Shown: in pieces, positions 24,725 through 34,345 of the stretch
Layout of the letters: each line of letters begins with the position of its first letter
Position numbering within the stretch: position 1 is the stretch's first letter
DNA from: Ignavibacteriota bacterium
GTDB taxonomy: Bacteria > Bacteroidota > Ignavibacteria > UBA10030
Length of the DNA: 62,764 nt
Direction: 5' to 3'
NCBI GenBank assembly: GCA_022616555.1
Contig: JAKEEG010000009.1
Span: forward strand, 1-62,764
Notes under the pieces: model-generated
What the model was told of the DNA's origin: nothing
Seen by the model: only the letters and a program-made list of their open reading frames with translations
Database searches by the model: none
Translations under genes and position numbers: made by a program

Positions 24725-25522
24725 ATGAAAAGGCTGCTTTTAATTTTTGTTGGTTTATTCCTTCTTCTTAGTTGTGAGAAGACGGACGATACTGTTATTG
24801 ATTCCGTTGGAATAAGCCCATTTATTGTCTCTGCCTCAATTTCACCCGATACAATTGATACTGATACTATCGGAACCGACCCAAATCCAGACGATGTCTT
24901 AGAATTAAGCGTCAAGACCTATGCCACAGTTACACATCCGAGTGGAATTGAGAATGTGACTGTCCAAGCAAGAATTTTTGCGGCTAATTCAGGCTCTTTT
25001 CTGTCCTCAACAATTCTTCTCGATAATGGCAATGATGTAGATTCTACAATGGGCGACGGTGTTTTCTCAGGATGGAACACTTTCGAGATTACTCGTTCTG
25101 AGATTGGTACATTTCAAGTAGAGATAGTCGCGGAATATGGGATTAGCTACCAAAGCAGTGCCCATATTTTGCCCTTACAAATTGTTCGAAACAATGTGCC
25201 ACCCGTCCTCTCAAATCTGCAGGCGCCGGATACGGTGGACGTATCCACGACAACCGAATTCCTAATTACGGTTCAGGTCGCAGACCCTAATGGATTGGAC
25301 GACATTAAATCGGTTACACGGACAACCCCCAGCAATAATGTGTATCCTCTGAACGATTCGGGCAATAATGGCGATGCCTTAGCTGGAGACGGTATTTTCT
25401 CAGAAAACGTCACTCTGACCCCCCCACCCGCTCCTGGGTCATATGAGTTTCGCTTTCAAGCTTTTGATAAATCAAACCAAGGCAGCAATATCATTTTACA
25501 TACCATTGTTATAGTACCTTGA
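24725..25522 (+). CDS. Lipoprotein with two Ig-like domains
   Basis: 265 residues. The signal peptide ends in the lipobox LLLSC (Cys17), so it is lipid-anchored. Two similar beta-sandwich segments follow, each with a DNGNDVDSTMGDGVFSGW / DSGNNGDALAGDGIFSEN hallmark, in other words an internal duplication with an acidic Asp-rich loop that may bind calcium. First gene of the surface operon; its stop codon TGA overlaps the TTG start of the BNR gene. Confidence 0.75.
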   Translation: MKRLLLIFVGLFLLLSCEKTDDTVIDSVGISPFIVSASISPDTIDTDTIGTDPNPDDVLELSVKTYATVTHPSGIENVTVQARIFAANSGSFLSSTILLDNGNDVDSTMGDGVFSGWNTFEITRSEIGTFQVEIVAEYGISYQSSAHILPLQIVRNNVPPVLSNLQAPDTVDVSTTTEFLITVQVADPNGLDDIKSVTRTTPSNNVYPLNDSGNNGDALAGDGIFSENVTLTPPPAPGSYEFRFQAFDKSNQGSNIILHTIVIVP

Positions 25523-27066
25523 GAATAGCTCGGGCTTCGTTCCTCTTTATTATATGTCTCTCAGCGACTGCGCTATCACAGCAGCCGCATTCCTTCCGTT
25601 TGGGCAGCTCGCAAGTCCAATCTGGCAGTCCCTTCAGTAACATTATCAACGACCTCGTTGTAAGTAGTGATAGCATTTGGGTTGGAACGCATAATGGCGT
25701 TGATATGACAATCGGAGATGGGAGTGTGTGGCATCATTTCAATGAATCGAACGGCATCAGCGAGCGCGGGGTCTCAGGGCTTGCCGTGAGAAACGCGATC
25801 GTTTGGGTAGCACAGTCAAGGACGCTGGACGACGAGGCGCGGACACCGGCGGGAGAAGGGCTTTCGTACAGTACAGACGGCGGTGAAAACTGGACACACA
25901 TCCCCCAGCCGCGAGAGCCTGAAGGCGCGACTGTCGATACCCTCCTTTATGGCAACAATAAAATTGCGGCGCTGGCAATTACAACAGCAGCAAATAATCT
26001 TAGTTACGACGTTGCCCTCACAAGTGAAGCAATCTGGACGGCAAATTTTGCCGGCATGCTACGGAAGTCAACCAATAACGGTGCAACATGGTCAAGAGTT
26101 ATTCTCCCGCCGGATAATCTGAGCAGCATCTCCCCAACCGACACGTTGAATTTTGACCTCTCCCCCGTCTCTGGTGGGTTAGGTTTAACCGAGAATTATA
26201 ACCATCGGGTATTCTCCGTCCACGCAGGCAGCGACAGTGTTATTTGGGTCGGCACGGCTGGGGGAATAAATAAATCAACCGATGGCGGTGTTAGTTGGCG
26301 GAAGTTCTCCCACCAGAACCAATCACAGCCGATCTCCGGAAACTTTGTGGTTGCGTTGAACACTCAACGTTGGAACAGCACGGAAATCATTTGGGCGGCG
26401 ACGGTTAATGCTCTCGGCGAAGATGAGCAACGCGGGGTAAGCTTTTCTTTGGACGGCGGTGAGACATGGAAAACCACGCTCTTAGGCGAGTTTGCGCATA
26501 ACATCGCTTTCCAGGACTCTATTGTTTACGTCGTCACGGATAACGGGTTGTTTCGGTCGTCTGATATTGGCGAGACGTGGATTCGCACCGGGACTATTTA
26601 CGACACTCAGAACATGCAACGAATTACTTCGACTGTTATGTATGCCGTCGCCGCACAGGATAGCGCCGTTTGGCTCGGGGGTATCGATGGAATCGCCCGT
26701 ACGTTTGATTCACCCACGCAACAATTCGGGTCTGAATGGAGAGTATTCCGCACTGCAGAGACGGTCGGAAATACTTCGATAACATATTCCTACCCCTCTC
26801 CCGTCTCGCCGGATGATGAGGTAGTTCGCATTCACTATAGTACGCAGGGAAGGAACGCTCCGGTTACAATCAGAATCTTTAATTACGCGATGCAGCCGGT
26901 GAAAACGTTGATACAACAAGCGCAGAGATCCGGTGCTCAAGAACATGACGAAATTTGGAACGGTAAAGATGACTACAACGGCCGAATTTCAAACGGAGTC
27001 TATTTTTATATGGTAGAGGTTGAAGGTTTGGAACCCGTTTGGGGCAAAATTTATGTGGTAGAGTAA
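25519..27066 (+). CDS. Secreted BNR/sialidase-type beta-propeller protein with FlgD-like C-terminus
   Basis: 515 residues from a TTG start coupled to the gene before it. A signal peptide (SFLFIICLSATALSQ) precedes repeated SxDxGxxW blocks: STDGGENW, STNNGATW, STDGGVSW, SLDGGETW, SSDIGETW, giving a photosystem/BNR-type propeller. The last 85 residues (SYPSPVSPDDEVVRIHY ... WNGKDDYNGR) match the FlgD-Ig-like domain that in this phylum often serves as a type IX secretion C-terminal domain. Likely exported to the cell surface. The two following PorV-like barrels fit that route. Confidence 0.8.
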   Translation: MRIARASFLFIICLSATALSQQPHSFRLGSSQVQSGSPFSNIINDLVVSSDSIWVGTHNGVDMTIGDGSVWHHFNESNGISERGVSGLAVRNAIVWVAQSRTLDDEARTPAGEGLSYSTDGGENWTHIPQPREPEGATVDTLLYGNNKIAALAITTAANNLSYDVALTSEAIWTANFAGMLRKSTNNGATWSRVILPPDNLSSISPTDTLNFDLSPVSGGLGLTENYNHRVFSVHAGSDSVIWVGTAGGINKSTDGGVSWRKFSHQNQSQPISGNFVVALNTQRWNSTEIIWAATVNALGEDEQRGVSFSLDGGETWKTTLLGEFAHNIAFQDSIVYVVTDNGLFRSSDIGETWIRTGTIYDTQNMQRITSTVMYAVAAQDSAVWLGGIDGIARTFDSPTQQFGSEWRVFRTAETVGNTSITYSYPSPVSPDDEVVRIHYSTQGRNAPVTIRIFNYAMQPVKTLIQQAQRSGAQEHDEIWNGKDDYNGRISNGVYFYMVEVEGLEPVWGKIYVVE

Positions 27067-28026
27067 ATGATGAAATACACATACATAGTGCTTGTGCTTG
27101 TCTCCCTGCTGTTCCCTTATGCCTATTCACAGATCTCGTCGGAGTTAGGCAGAGAGCCTGGAGTGGTGATGAGGATGGGATTCGGCGCTCGGGGAATCGG
27201 AATGGGCAATGCGCTCAGCTCTGTGCGAAGAGGCGAGATCAGCTCGTATTACAATCCAGCGCTCGTACCCTTCCAATCAACAAGGACCGCTTCGGCAGCT
27301 ATGGGCGTACTCTCACTCGATCGTAGCTTGAATTTTTTGAGCTATGGGCAGGATCTTAAGCCAACCGCGGGCGTTTTCTTCGGAATCATCAACGCCGGGG
27401 TTTCAGACATTGACGGCAGAGATCTAAACGGCAGACACACGGAAACCTATTCGACTTCTGAAAATGCATTTATACTTTCGTTCGGTACGAGAATAAGCCC
27501 GAAGGTTAGCATTGGATTGACCAGCAAGATATTGTACTATAGCCTGTTTGAGGGCCTTAGCTCTACAACCGTCGGCTTTGACGTCGGTTTCATTTACTCT
27601 TTCTCCGATCAGCTTGCATTAAGCGGAGTCATACAGGACCTCAACTCGAAATACTCGTGGGACACCTCTACATTGTACGGCACGAACGGGAACACGACCA
27701 TCGAACGCTTTCCTCTCAGGAGAAAGGTAGGGTTAAACTATCACCCGGAGTACTTTGAAAGCACGGTGTCGGCAGAAATTGAATTTGTGAGATCCATCGC
27801 TATAGCCCGCTTTGGCGCGGAAATATACCCTATTGAGGAGCTTGCGCTAAGGTCTGGAATCGACCAAATCGACTTAAAAGGCGATCTCTCCGCTAAACCG
27901 TCGTTTGGTTTTACTTTAAAGCCCGATTTTGGGTTTGTTTCTTCGTATATTCACTATGCGTATGTAATAGAGCCGTATTCACCGCACAATATTCACATGA
28001 TTGCCGTTTCCGTTGTGTTTGATTGA
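27067..28026 (+). CDS. PorV/PorQ-like outer-membrane barrel 1
   Basis: 319 residues with an N-terminal signal peptide (YIVLVLVSLLFPYAYS). FGARGIGMGNALSS is the UPF0164/PorV N-terminal motif, followed by alternating beta strands to the C-terminal MIAVSVVFD. PorV-like proteins shuttle type IX cargo at the outer membrane. It starts directly after the BNR gene stop and overlaps the leader of the next gene. Confidence 0.8.
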   Translation: MMKYTYIVLVLVSLLFPYAYSQISSELGREPGVVMRMGFGARGIGMGNALSSVRRGEISSYYNPALVPFQSTRTASAAMGVLSLDRSLNFLSYGQDLKPTAGVFFGIINAGVSDIDGRDLNGRHTETYSTSENAFILSFGTRISPKVSIGLTSKILYYSLFEGLSSTTVGFDVGFIYSFSDQLALSGVIQDLNSKYSWDTSTLYGTNGNTTIERFPLRRKVGLNYHPEYFESTVSAEIEFVRSIAIARFGAEIYPIEELALRSGIDQIDLKGDLSAKPSFGFTLKPDFGFVSSYIHYAYVIEPYSPHNIHMIAVSVVFD

Positions 28027-28028
28027 CC

Positions 28029-28916
28029 ATGTGCAAACGTATTATCATACTCTTCTTCCCAGTTCTCGCGTTCGCTCAGGGAAATTCCACTGGGGCTTCA
28101 CACTTGAAGCTGCCCTTCACAGCCCGGAGCGCCGCAATGGGAGAGTCATTCGTGGCAGAGCCTGGACGGCTTGGTTCATTCGCGCTCAACCCCGCGAACA
28201 TGCAGCAAGTCGCCAGTCTTGAAATATTACTCTCTCACACCGAATGGATTCAAGACATCACTTCTGAATATTTTGCTATCGCCTACCCGGTAAAGTTTGG
28301 GACAATCGCCTTTGCAGTCTCGAATACAAACAACGGGGGGATCGAAATTCGTGATACCCCCGGTCCGCCTCTCTCGACATTTACAGCCCGCTCATCATCG
28401 TTCCAGGCCTCGTATGCGACAGCGGTTGCGCAGAATATTGGGTTGGGCATCTCAGCCAAATTCCTCTACGATAAATTGTACGTGGAGGAAGCGACAGGTT
28501 TTGCGTTCGATGCCGGTGTGCTGTACTCACTTCCGATAAAGGGGTTAGTCGTTGGAGCGTCTGTTGCCAATGTAGGCCAGATGAGCGCTTTTGTCACAGA
28601 AGATATTGAACTTCCGCTAACAGCACGAGTTGGGGCATCATACCAAATTCAGTATGATGATGATTTCGCAATCAGCGTAGGCTCTCTTTTTGCCAGCGAA
28701 CAGCGGGCGGAAACAGCCCGTTTTCATGTCGGAGCCGAGGCGAGTTACCAAAATCTCGTTGCACTCAGGCTGGGGTATCAGTCCGGCTACGACACGCGTT
28801 CGATAAGCGGAGGCCTTGGCGTAAATTTCGACTGGCTCCAATTCGATTACGGTTACGTACCCTTCTCACACGGGCTTGGCACAGCCCACGTCTTCACGCT
28901 AGGATTTCGCCTCTGA
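28029..28916 (+). CDS. PorV/PorQ-like outer-membrane barrel 2
   Basis: 295 residues from the ATG at 28029, chosen over the TTG six bases upstream. Signal peptide (RIIILFFPVLAFAQG), then the same PorV motif LKLPFTARSAAMGESF and SFALNPANM. Ends in the barrel strand HVFTLGFRL with the terminal aromatic-x-Leu pattern of outer-membrane proteins. Tandem paralogue of the gene before it in fold, though sequence similarity is modest. Confidence 0.8.
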   Translation: MCKRIIILFFPVLAFAQGNSTGASHLKLPFTARSAAMGESFVAEPGRLGSFALNPANMQQVASLEILLSHTEWIQDITSEYFAIAYPVKFGTIAFAVSNTNNGGIEIRDTPGPPLSTFTARSSSFQASYATAVAQNIGLGISAKFLYDKLYVEEATGFAFDAGVLYSLPIKGLVVGASVANVGQMSAFVTEDIELPLTARVGASYQIQYDDDFAISVGSLFASEQRAETARFHVGAEASYQNLVALRLGYQSGYDTRSISGGLGVNFDWLQFDYGYVPFSHGLGTAHVFTLGFRL

Positions 28917-28918
28917 CT

Positions 28919-29884
28919 ATGGCTCTTCGCGTCATTCCCTATACTGAAGAGTGGAAGTCGCGGTGGGATAACTTTGTTCTGAAATCGAACAATGGCACGA
29001 TGTTCCATTTACAGAAATTCCTGGATTACCACGACAAAGGGAAATTTCGCTGGCATCATCTGCTGTTCCTCGATAAGAATGAACTCGTTGCCGTATTACC
29101 GGCGAGCACCATGGGAAGCACGCTCGAATCGCCAATTGGTGCATCCTACGGCTCATTTGTAACAGCTGATATCGATTTTACCTCTGCGTTAGACCTTGTC
29201 GATACGTTTTCAGAATACTGTCGCGAACAGCACTTCGAGCGCGCTCTGCTGACACCGGCTCCGTTCATATACCAAAAAACTATCAGTCAAAACCTCGATT
29301 ATGCTCTTGCGTACCGGGACTTCACATTCGATAAGCATTACATTTCTCATGCCATACGGCTTGACGGCCCTGATTTTGTGTCGTCGTTTCAATCGACTGC
29401 GCGGCGCTACATTCACAAATATGTTCGCGAACAGTCGCTGACAATCGAGCTTAGCGACGACCTGGACGCCTTCTACCCTATTCTACTCAACAATAAGAAA
29501 CGACACGGGGTTAAGCCGACACACACGCTTGCCGAACTGGAACGATTGCGAAAATTCTTTCCTGACAGGGTTGTTCTGTTTCTTGTCAAAAAGGGGTTGA
29601 AGCCCATCGCCGGGTCGCTTGTATTTGCATGCAACGAGCAGGTTGTGCTCTGCTTTTACAACATGCTTCTTTATGAGTACGAGCAGTACAATCCTATTCA
29701 CGCCGTCATGTACGAAGTGGTGAAATGGGCAACTGAAAGCGGCTACCGTTGGGTCGATATTGGCGTCTCGCAAGATACAAAAGCGGAAAACCCAATGACA
29801 CCTTCAATGAGCCTTATACGCTTTAAGGAAAAATTCAATGCCCGGGGAATACTCCGCAGTACATTCTACAAACGATTCCTTTAG
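28919..29884 (+). CDS. FemAB/GNAT-type acyltransferase
   Basis: 321 residues; starts 2 bp after the PorV-like gene. Two GNAT-like halves are visible: FERALLTPAPF and LVFACNEQVVLCFYNMLLYEY, ending RWVDIGVSQD near residue 283 and FKEKFNARG. The FemAB/FemX layout is used to transfer amino acids or acyl groups to wall or glycolipid precursors. It heads a run of glycosyltransferases, so a surface polysaccharide is the likely target. Confidence 0.75.
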   Translation: MALRVIPYTEEWKSRWDNFVLKSNNGTMFHLQKFLDYHDKGKFRWHHLLFLDKNELVAVLPASTMGSTLESPIGASYGSFVTADIDFTSALDLVDTFSEYCREQHFERALLTPAPFIYQKTISQNLDYALAYRDFTFDKHYISHAIRLDGPDFVSSFQSTARRYIHKYVREQSLTIELSDDLDAFYPILLNNKKRHGVKPTHTLAELERLRKFFPDRVVLFLVKKGLKPIAGSLVFACNEQVVLCFYNMLLYEYEQYNPIHAVMYEVVKWATESGYRWVDIGVSQDTKAENPMTPSMSLIRFKEKFNARGILRSTFYKRFL

Positions 29885-29887
29885 GCG

Positions 29888-30958
29888 ATGAATATACTCC
29901 ACGTCGCCCCAATCAATGTTGCCGGCGTACCCTTCAATATGGTACAAATGCACCGCCAGTTCGGCAACCAATCAAGGCTCGTTACACTCCATCAAAATAC
30001 TCTTACGTTCCCCGAAGATATCTGCCTGCAGATTCCATTGCCCCGCAGTCCACTTGCTCAGCGCTGGCGCGATTATAAGCGCGTACGGACTACGGTACCC
30101 GGCGAAAGCCGGAAACCACTTATTCATAGACCTAGAAACGCAATGGAAAAACTATATTTTGCCTATGACGATTGGCGGCGAGAAAAAGCCGTCCTCACGG
30201 CTATTGAGCAATATAAGTTAGCAGAATTTGACATCGTCCATTATGACGGCGGGCTTGATTTTTTTCGAGATGCCCGGCTTGCCACTCGCTGGAAAAACGA
30301 GGGTAAGAAAATCGTCTGCCATTATATGGGCAGCGATTTGCGCCTTCGTGGCGTTGACCCGCGAATGGATGAATTGAGCGACCTGAATCTCACCAATGAG
30401 AGCGACCATCTATTGCTCCACCCTGATATACACTATATCTATATCCCATTCAACGCCTCCGAATATCGCATACGTACCTCTGAGAACAAGCGGTTGCGGA
30501 TAGTACACTCCCCTTCGAATCGCGCAGCAAAAGGAACTGAACTTATTCTACCGATCATGGAACGAGTCCGGAAGGAGCGCGATATTGAATTCGTGCTTAT
30601 AGAAAACAAGCCGCATGATGACGTTATCCGTATCAAGCAAGAATGCGACATCGCTATCGAGCAAATTGGGAATTATGGCGGAACCGGTTACGGCAGAAAC
30701 TCACTCGAAACTCTAGCGATGGGCATCCCCACGGTTACGGAAATGACTGAGGATTACATTGCGTGGTTGCCCGAAAATCCTTTTATTCTCGCTACACAAC
30801 AAACACTCTTTGATACGTTGATTGAACTTATCGATAACACCAAGTTTCGTCGCGCAAAGACCTTGCAAGGCAGGGCATGGGTCGAAAAATATCACTCATT
30901 CGAAGCGGTCAACTCTCGATTACAACAACTTTACAGCCGACATGGGATTACTGGCTAA
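29888..30958 (+). CDS. Glycosyltransferase, GT4-like
   Basis: 356 residues. KIVCHYMGSDLRLRG and the C-terminal GGTGYGRNSLETLAMGIPT (E-x7-E-type) place it in the GT-B fold group. Sugar donor and acceptor cannot be read. Overlaps the next gene by 17 bp. Confidence 0.8.
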   Translation: MNILHVAPINVAGVPFNMVQMHRQFGNQSRLVTLHQNTLTFPEDICLQIPLPRSPLAQRWRDYKRVRTTVPGESRKPLIHRPRNAMEKLYFAYDDWRREKAVLTAIEQYKLAEFDIVHYDGGLDFFRDARLATRWKNEGKKIVCHYMGSDLRLRGVDPRMDELSDLNLTNESDHLLLHPDIHYIYIPFNASEYRIRTSENKRLRIVHSPSNRAAKGTELILPIMERVRKERDIEFVLIENKPHDDVIRIKQECDIAIEQIGNYGGTGYGRNSLETLAMGIPTVTEMTEDYIAWLPENPFILATQQTLFDTLIELIDNTKFRRAKTLQGRAWVEKYHSFEAVNSRLQQLYSRHGITG

Positions 30959-32255
30959 CCTTCGGTCGCTTCCTCGTAACGCTCTTCTTCTCCTTCTGGC
31001 GGGTCTTGCGCTGCGAGTTGCATTGGTTTCATTTCATCAACGCCCCATCATTTCTGACGAAAAGGATTACCACCGCCTCGCAGTTTCGCTTTCGACAACT
31101 GCTGAGTACTCAAATAATGGTGTACCTACCGCATATCGGCCTATCGTATACCCCGCTTTTGTAGCTATAGTTTATAGTATCTTAGGAGAACACCCACTCA
31201 TTGTAAAAATCCTGCAGGCATTCATCGATATCTTTACCGCTATATTGCTTTATCTGATAGTAAGGGAGGAATACCCGGGCGCACAAGTTACGGTCTTATC
31301 TCTTTGGTGCTTTTATCTACCTGCAATCCTCTATGCCAATCTTCTTATCACTGAAACAATCTTTACATCATTAGTGGTGCTGTGTTGTTACTTCGTTTTG
31401 AAGAAGAGGCTCGAAACCCCTGCAAGTACTTTTATCGTTGGAATAATTTTAGGCATGCTCGTCTTGATAAAATCAGGAATGGCGTTATTCGTTTTGGCTT
31501 TTATAGTTCTACTGCGCGTCTCGCGAATCCCATTTACACGTTACAGTTACATTTTTGCAGGAGCGGTCATAGTGCTTGCTCCATGGCTTATAAGAAACTA
31601 CATCACGCTCGGCAAACCAACGCTGAGCACTAGCGGCGGTATTAACTTATTGATTGGAAACAATCCAAACGCGAATGGAAGTTACACGCTGAATTTTCCT
31701 GAAGAAGCATTCACGGAAACTAGCAGTGAAATTGAGGCCGATGAATCAGCTTACAGCTATGCTGTACAGTATATTGTTGATCATCCCGTACGCTTTGTAG
31801 TGAACGGTATTAAAAAGATCGCTCATTTCTTCTCTAGCGAAGGTGGCTTGCTCGTCTGGAGCTTTCACGATAATCCGGAAGATTTCTCAGAGCGATTTGC
31901 TCATAAGTACGCGTCGATTCCAGTGGTCTATACAGTTTTGGTAAATATGATGTACTTTGCGGCAATCATCTTGGGTTTGCTGGGATTTCTACAGGCAAAA
32001 AATGATTTACTGTGGTGGTTCATCGGTTCTTTCGCCGGTTGCCTGCTTGCGACGCACATCATTTTCTATGGCGGATTCCGTTATCATTTTCCCATCATGC
32101 CCTTTGCTATTCTGTATGCAACTCCGATGCTCACTACGGGGCTACAAGCGTTCAACCGCCTGGCGATAGCGAAAAAGGCACTTTTCATAGCTATAACGGC
32201 CGGACTCGCTTCAATTTGGGTGGTTGAATTCATCACCGTCTATAATGCGCGTTAA
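30942..32255 (+). CDS. ArnT/PMT-type membrane glycosyltransferase (GT39/GT83-like)
   Basis: 437 residues from the ATG at 30942, inside the end of the GT4 gene. About ten membrane helices; the first external loop holds PIISDEKDYHRLA with the Asp-Glu pair expected of the catalytic site, and PTAYRPIVYPAFV follows. These enzymes move sugar from a polyprenyl-phosphate donor onto lipids or proteins outside the inner membrane. C-terminal domain is short. Confidence 0.85.
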   Translation: MGLLANLRSLPRNALLLLLAGLALRVALVSFHQRPIISDEKDYHRLAVSLSTTAEYSNNGVPTAYRPIVYPAFVAIVYSILGEHPLIVKILQAFIDIFTAILLYLIVREEYPGAQVTVLSLWCFYLPAILYANLLITETIFTSLVVLCCYFVLKKRLETPASTFIVGIILGMLVLIKSGMALFVLAFIVLLRVSRIPFTRYSYIFAGAVIVLAPWLIRNYITLGKPTLSTSGGINLLIGNNPNANGSYTLNFPEEAFTETSSEIEADESAYSYAVQYIVDHPVRFVVNGIKKIAHFFSSEGGLLVWSFHDNPEDFSERFAHKYASIPVVYTVLVNMMYFAAIILGLLGFLQAKNDLLWWFIGSFAGCLLATHIIFYGGFRYHFPIMPFAILYATPMLTTGLQAFNRLAIAKKALFIAITAGLASIWVVEFITVYNAR

Positions 32256-32291
32256 TCCTTTCGCACATATTTACTTAACAATGAAAAATCC

Positions 32292-33155
32292 ATGAAGATT
32301 TCAGGCTTCTCGTTCGTACGAAATGGCATAAAGTATGATTATCCGTTTGAAGAATCGATACGCTCAGTTCTGCCGTTGTGCGACGAATTTGTACTTGCGG
32401 TAGGAAAATCCGAGGATGATACGCTCAAACGTGTTCTGGCAATTAATCCCTCGAAAATAAGAGTCATTGAGACGGTCTGGGACGATTTGCTGCGCGAGGG
32501 CGGAGCAGTACTCGCTCAACAGACCAATATTGCTTTGGACCAAGTGACCGGTGATTGGGCATTCTACTTGCAAGTCGACGAAGTCATCCATGAACGGGAC
32601 CATACGTCAATTCTGGATGCGATGCACCGGCACCAGCATGACCACAATGTCGAGGGACTTCTTTTCTCATACACTCACTTCTTTGGGAGCTATCGATACG
32701 TTGGCAACTCCCGCCGTTGGTACAGGAATGAAATTCGCATCATCAGACCGGAAATTGGTGTGCGTTCGTGGGGAGACGCGCAAGGTTTTCGCAAGAACGG
32801 GCAAAAACTCCGCGTAAAACCTGTAAACGCCGTGATCTACCACTACGGCTGGGTAAAACCACCGGCAGTGCAGCAGGCAAAACAGTTGACCTTCAACAAA
32901 TTCTGGCACCCGGATGAGTGGGTAGCAGAACACGTTGGAGATAGCGCCCAGTACGATTATTCAAGCGGCGGAAGGTTACAGCCATTTAACGGCACCCACC
33001 CCGCTGTGATGAAACGGCGTGTCGAAAGCCAAAACTGGCAATTCAACTATGACCCTGAAAACATTCAAGAGTCCCTGAAGGAAAAACTCTTAAATTGGAT
33101 TGAAGCCAAAACGGGCTGGAGAATCGGGGAGTATAAGAATTATGAAGAGCTTTGA
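32292..33155 (+). CDS. Glycosyltransferase family 2
   Basis: 287 residues. GFSFVRNGIKYDYPFEESI is the N-terminal motif of a GT2 subgroup; QVDEV stands at the DXD-like metal site and RIIRPEIGVRSWG follows. Probably adds a sugar to a surface glycan with the neighbouring enzymes. Converges with and overlaps by 16 bp the O-antigen ligase on the other strand. Confidence 0.8.
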   Translation: MKISGFSFVRNGIKYDYPFEESIRSVLPLCDEFVLAVGKSEDDTLKRVLAINPSKIRVIETVWDDLLREGGAVLAQQTNIALDQVTGDWAFYLQVDEVIHERDHTSILDAMHRHQHDHNVEGLLFSYTHFFGSYRYVGNSRRWYRNEIRIIRPEIGVRSWGDAQGFRKNGQKLRVKPVNAVIYHYGWVKPPAVQQAKQLTFNKFWHPDEWVAEHVGDSAQYDYSSGGRLQPFNGTHPAVMKRRVESQNWQFNYDPENIQESLKEKLLNWIEAKTGWRIGEYKNYEEL

Positions 33156-34345
33156 GCACGCACCACAATTTTGTCTGCGGTAAAAATCAGGCCCACTATA
33201 AACCACCACCCAAGGCAATTGATAAACGTCCCATAATAATTTTGGAAGAAACTCCCTACCATAAAACCTAACACAGACAGTGAAGCACCGAGAGCAATGG
33301 CTTTGAGCTCAGGCTCATGAGCATTTTTCCATGCCTTAAACCCAACGCGCAATGAAACAACCCACATCCCGACAAAAGCTAACAATCCGGGGATGCCCGA
33401 TGCCACAAGAACATTAAGATAATCGTTGTGGGGGTGCACTTTGGTATCGTAGTATCCTTCAGCTTTATGAAGCGGAAAAAAATAATCCCAGTTGTCTTCG
33501 CCCACGCCGAGCAGTGGGTAACTCTGTGCGATGTTCAAAGACGTTTTCCAAAGGTTAATCCGCGTTTGGTTTTCTTCAATATCAAAAATCGACAACGCAC
33601 GTGCGCGTATATTTTCATCGGCAATTGTCCCTAAAAGAACAACAAGAGCCAACGCGACTGTAGCAATAAGTCCCACCCTTCTATTTTTAATAAACCCGAG
33701 CACTGGAATGCCAACTGCAAGCGAAAGCCAAATGCTGCGCGCAAAACTCGCGATGATAGCTAAAAAGCTCGCTAGAGCAACAGCACCACTGAAAAGGCGT
33801 TTTTTTGTGTCTTCAAGAAACAATGTCGCAGAAAGAAAAAACGCCATCATGACAAGCGCTGCAAATGTAAGGTAGAACCCGTAAAATCCGACCGCGCGAT
33901 AATATCCGCCAATCCAATAAAGCGCCATGGAACGGTAAAATTCCACGCCGGTAAATGTTTGCCAGACCGCATACAATGCTGCTATACCCGACGTACAGAG
34001 GAACAGCATCAGCAACAAGCGAAGGAACTTCACATCGTCAATCGTCCAGTACATCATCACCATGATGAGGAATGGCCATTCATTATCCCCCACAGCGTTA
34101 AGACTGTGTAAAGGACGGGGCGAGAGCAGCGCAGAGAGAATATTCCATAAAAGATAAACTAGAAGAATGCCGAGAAAGGTGTGTTTGACAAAAGTGATTT
34201 TTTTATTTACCACGGCACCAACCAACCAGCCAACCACTGCAAGCCCAATGCCAATTTGTGCAGGCACATGGGAAATAGGAAGCGAAAGCGCAAAGAGCAT
34301 CAGCCCACCGCGCTGGATTTTTACGGCTACAGAATGTGTATTCAC
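33140..34345 (-). CDS. O-antigen ligase/polymerase (Wzy_C family)
   Basis: 401 residues from a GTG start overlapping the stop of the gene before it (GTGA). Ten to twelve helices; the large outer loop carries NLWKTSLNIAQSYPLLGVGEDN and HPHNDYLNVLVASGIPGLL, the Wzy_C signature with its essential His. It joins O-chain to lipid A core, or polymerises repeat units. End of the leftward LPS operon. Confidence 0.9.
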   Translation of the reverse strand: MNTHSVAVKIQRGGLMLFALSLPISHVPAQIGIGLAVVGWLVGAVVNKKITFVKHTFLGILLVYLLWNILSALLSPRPLHSLNAVGDNEWPFLIMVMMYWTIDDVKFLRLLLMLFLCTSGIAALYAVWQTFTGVEFYRSMALYWIGGYYRAVGFYGFYLTFAALVMMAFFLSATLFLEDTKKRLFSGAVALASFLAIIASFARSIWLSLAVGIPVLGFIKNRRVGLIATVALALVVLLGTIADENIRARALSIFDIEENQTRINLWKTSLNIAQSYPLLGVGEDNWDYFFPLHKAEGYYDTKVHPHNDYLNVLVASGIPGLLAFVGMWVVSLRVGFKAWKNAHEPELKAIALGASLSVLGFMVGSFFQNYYGTFINCLGWWFIVGLIFTADKIVVRAQSSS

